Below, one piece after another: positions 49,791 to 64,000 of a stretch of 64,000 nt of DNA. Source of the DNA: Apostichopus japonicus (lineage: Eukaryota > Echinodermata > Holothuroidea > Aspidochirotida > Stichopodidae). The number at the start of each line of letters is the position of its first letter. Positions within the stretch are counted from its first letter, which is position 1. The notes beneath the pieces are model-generated. The model had not been told where the DNA came from. It searched no databases and worked only from the letters and a program-made list of their open reading frames with translations. Made by a program: the position numbers and the translations under genes. The stretch lies in the NCBI RefSeq assembly GCF_037975245.1, contig NC_092567.1:18154376-18218375 (forward strand), read 5' to 3'.

Positions 49791-51337
49791 TATTCCACTC
49801 TACTTGAAGAAAACTCTACGACCATATCTTTAACCGTAACTCTTTACTGAAAGGTTGTTCGTCACGGTTGTTCGTCACGGTTGCTTGAAATTTAGACTTA
49901 TCGTTGCCAGGTTAAGCTGTCTTGCTTAATAACTCGCGGATATTGATCACACTAGATGGTCTCTGATGATTTCATCACAGAAAAATATTCTTAAATAGCT
50001 TTGCTCTTCTTTTTTTTAATAATGTTCATTTTTATTTATCATTGAAAATATGATGAAACCAGGATTGTTTTGCTTAGCTTGCAATGACATAATCTGATAT
50101 ATAAAAAAAAAGTATTTTCTATAAAACCACAAGAATATTTCTTTCACAGAATAGTCCAATTGCAAACGCTGTGTATAATTTAAATTAAAATACTGTTTGC
50201 TGGGGGTGCTGGTTAGCTTACTGAATGGCCCATCTGGGATTTGAAGTATACAGTTAGGACTGTTAGGTCAATTATCTGGAAAACATTTTTTTGAATATTA
50301 AAAGCATTACAGCTAAGATAACAGTGTATGGAAACTATTTTATCCAATGATGAAATATTTTTTACGTCTACATAACCCTTAAATCATATTGCAATTTATC
50401 TGCCTGTTTAAATTGGTTTTATTTAGCTCATCATCATTTCATTTCTGCAAAAGGTGAAGTTTGTGGAACTTCCTCTAAAAAAAAAGTCTTTAAAATATTA
50501 ACAACCCATCACAAATAAGAAACGGTTCTTTAAAAATTCTCTTCGACATAACAGGAAGAACAACTTACGAAATGTCATCACACACTAAGGCCACTGGGCA
50601 AATAATATTAAGAAAGATCACCTATTATTTTTTGAAGTGAAGATAAAATTATTTTGAAAACGTGATTTGGTGGTATTTTCATCAAATATGTTACAAAGCC
50701 AACAAATATGTTAACAAAGAAAAAAAAACAACCCATCATTGTCTGTAAAAAGTGAAAGCGAACTTATTTTAGACCCCCGTCACACGTTCATCTTTCAGAC
50801 ATAACGCTGGTCCGACCATGGTACGGTTTGCGTGTGACCGCTCTGTACTATGGTCTGACGATCGTCTGACCATCGTCCACTAAAAATGGTAATTAGCATC
50901 CTTAGCCCCGAATTAACCGTGGTCCAACCATCGTTAGCAGGAAGAACCCATGCATGTGACCGCAATTGCATTATCCAACTATGCATTTTAGCGTAAACAC
51001 TGACATTATCTACTACTTACAACTAACAACCCCGCGAAACGTCGTCAAAACCGTGACCCTTGACCGACCCTACGCAACTGTGCATGATAGCTTTGCAAAA
51101 GTATAATAAGCTCACTGATGTATGTGTCCGCGAATAACTATCGTCCAAATATAGTTCAAAGTCATGTGAGTATGTGTGACTGATACCGTAGTTAGTTTAA
51201 TATGGTCGGACTATAGTTAAAAAAAATATGGTCGGAAGATGCAATTGTTATACGTGTGACCGTGGTCTAAGTTATCAATTTTGAATTTGGATACATCTAA
51301 AAAAATTTAGTTAATAAAGATTTCAGCTGCATAGTCA

Positions 51338-62262
<10,925 letters not shown>

Positions 62263-64000
62263 CTGTGAGGGAAAAAAAGGAGTTGTAGTTTTATTTTAAA
62301 GACATGGATTGCCAATTGGAAATTGTGCGTCTCCCTGACTATTTTATGGGCTCGGGTCAACCTAAACAAAATGCCTCGTTCCTCAAAACACTGGTACACT
62401 GGTCTTTTTTTGTTGGCTGTTGTGTTCCAGACTTGCGAGTGGTTTCCTTTCAGAGAAATTGAGACTGCAGGACACAGAGCACAGTACCCCACTACAAATG
62501 GTTTACTCATTGAAAAATATCCTCAAACCCATTTCAGGTGACCGACCCTCTCTGAGCCAAACTGCTATATATATCAGCTCGCTTTGTTCACGGCACCCAG
62601 TTTCTTCGGTGTAACACAAAGTATGTATCATATCAAAGAGGTTGGGCTATAGTCACAAATGTGTCTTGTCTGATTTCAGATTACATCAAAAATAAAATAA
62701 AATAAAACTGTTAGTAAACTGCTTATCCACTCGAGAGCCTGTGTAAGAGAACGTGTAAAAGTAAGTTGGCCTGATGCTTTGATCCTAGCAGGATCTTCTT
62801 CAGAGGCTAAAAAAAAAAAGCCTCTGAAGAAGATCCTGCTAGGATCGAAACTTTAGGCCAACTTACTTTTACACATTCACATTATATGTAATTTGTCTGC
62901 TTTTTGTGACACATCCCAATCAAATCTCGTATTGACTAACTAAACAGTTTGCATTCTACCCTCCACTACCAATGCCAAGTTTCTAAGGGGACGTTGCCCC
63001 CTTCACCCCCAGAAAGGACCCAAAGCCAGGCACCTTGACCCCCCCGCCGTGAGGGGCAATCGCCAATCGCAACGATGCCTTTTGCATCATGTTGCCCTAA
63101 AAAGGTTGCACACTAACTTTAAAAATTTGGACACCCACATCTACCCCGTATCTGCCCCAACCCCTGGAGGTATCTAGCTGTACAAAACAACCTTCCATGT
63201 CCTGTCTGTTTGTTAGTTGACCTTGCTTAAAATATTACTTAATCCTCCAACACTAACACTGTGTCATCCCTGAATCCTTTGCAAACAGTCCACCCATTTC
63301 AACAATGCAGGGATTGATTATTAACCAACAAAAGCATAATCTAATTAGCCTTGATCTTTTCTGAAAACTTGACCTCTCCATTATAATCGTTTACTTATCC
63401 CTTGCATATTTCATCTGAAAAAGCTCTTTTTTTAGTATTCTTTTACCGCTTTTTGCAAGAATAGATAAAAAGGAAACCCAAGGGGGGTTATGAAAAAAAA
63501 AATTCGCCCATTGGTTGATGATTCACAATAGCCGGGTTTATAGTTATTTTAAACCAATTTTGAAGTTATGATATTTGCCAAAGTTGACCACACAGTTTCA
63601 GATTTTTTTTTATCCGACAGTTGTGTGCTTTGGGGGGACGTACAAGTGCTGACAATTTAGTACCTGCACATCACATAAGTCGTTATCTCCCATTCTGGGT
63701 ATTCTCTCTCTCTGTTCCATATTCATGTTTAATGATAGCTAGAATTTTGAAATGTTGAATATTTTCGCCACCTTTTTTTTGTGTTCAAAACAATTGTAGT
63801 TCCACTCTAGTTGTCTAAAGAAGCCATCATATTGTATAATGTTAGTACCACTCCTAGATTATCTCATTCAAATTCATGTTAAATACTAAGAAACACCAAA
63901 ATTATTTTAAAATACTCAAGTGATCACTTAGACTTTGCAGATGCATGTATTCTAACAGAACAATATAATAAAAGTAAAGGACAGAGGGGTATCTTTTCGA
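62263..64000. other. Right-edge intron sequence, no exon recognised
   Basis: This should be the intron 5' of the first recognised cysteine synthase exon. I searched the minus strand for a donor ending a phase-2 exon that would precede TPLVRL and found none. Contents are the foldback repeat at 62690-62874 and AT-rich DNA with T and A runs. Confidence 0.5.
62690..62874. mobile_element. Compact foldback element (same family as 18205-18892)
   Basis: Leader AAATAAAATAAAACTGTTAG and TATCCACTCGAGAGCC match the 18.2 kb copy. They are followed by an almost perfect palindrome, 62753-62811 / 62819-62874, around an A run (arm: GTGTAAAAGTAAGTTGGCCT ... GATCCTAGCAGGATCTTCTT). The RNA of either strand would fold into a ~55-bp stem. 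Confidence 0.85.

Larger units (their letters stand above)
47753..51337. other. Intergenic: TMEM41B promoter side and downstream of the cysteine synthase
   Basis: TMEM41B transcription starts somewhere above 47752. No TATA box stands out. Beyond it lie a partial repeat with TATAGCGCTTTTATCC (48090-48115), the dispersed repeat at 49255, a SINE at 49680 and AT-rich DNA. Frames up to 99 codons (48522-48828, both strands) have no recognisable domain. Confidence 0.55.

Noticed and set aside
62263-62510. N-terminal extension of the cysteine synthase up to an ATG at 62510
   Set aside because: The frame upstream of 62262 has no similarity to the family, and a clean CTCACAG acceptor precedes TPLVRL.

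Overview
The window is animal nuclear DNA: intron-rich, AT-rich, crowded with microsatellites, minisatellites, tRNA-derived SINEs and short inverted-repeat transposons. No bacterial, organelle or rRNA features are seen. The gene content (a Death-domain/TIR-like immune adaptor pair, TMEM41B, and a cysteine synthase of a type vertebrates lack) and the marine-invertebrate style of repeats suggest a marine deuterostome. An echinoderm, perhaps a sea cucumber, is my best guess; this is inference and not proven by the sequence.

Layout. (1) 1-6325, minus strand: the first two coding exons (6149-6325 and 1910-2087) of a Death-domain gene whose remainder runs off the left edge. Its intron 1 holds a ~0.9 kb array of 29-bp repeats. 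(2) 6326-16736: about 10 kb between two divergently transcribed paralogs, holding a hairpin, MITEs and an (ATC)n tract. Three ~90-100 bp direct repeats lie just upstream of the plus-strand gene. (3) 16737-31166, plus strand: a complete eight-exon gene (561 aa) with an N-terminal Death domain, a long low-complexity linker with a four-cysteine cluster and a basic patch, and a C-terminal TIR-like domain. Its exons 1 and 2 match the left gene in sequence, length and intron phase. Its introns are full of MITEs and carry a reverse-transcriptase remnant. (4) 31167-38553: gene-poor DNA with two tandem or dispersed duplications and a MITE with a clear 6-bp target duplication. (5) 38554-47752, minus strand: complete TMEM41B (seven coding exons, 294 aa), with a 20-unit 50-bp satellite in one intron. 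(6) 47753-51337: SINE-rich spacer. (7) 51338-62262, minus strand: a PLP-dependent cysteine synthase family gene in nine recognised exons, lacking only its 5' end, which was not found before the right edge. One intron contains a 24-bp minisatellite, and another holds a possible plus-strand exon of unknown origin. (8) 62263-64000: a near-perfect foldback repeat and otherwise nothing recognised.

Functionally, the Death/TIR-like pair would act in innate immune signalling, TMEM41B is an ER membrane lipid scramblase needed for autophagosome formation, and the cysteine synthase makes or cleaves cysteine via PLP chemistry. Nothing suggests the three loci act in one pathway. All exon boundaries were derived by hand from GT/AG sites, reading-frame phase and family similarity, so they are predictions.
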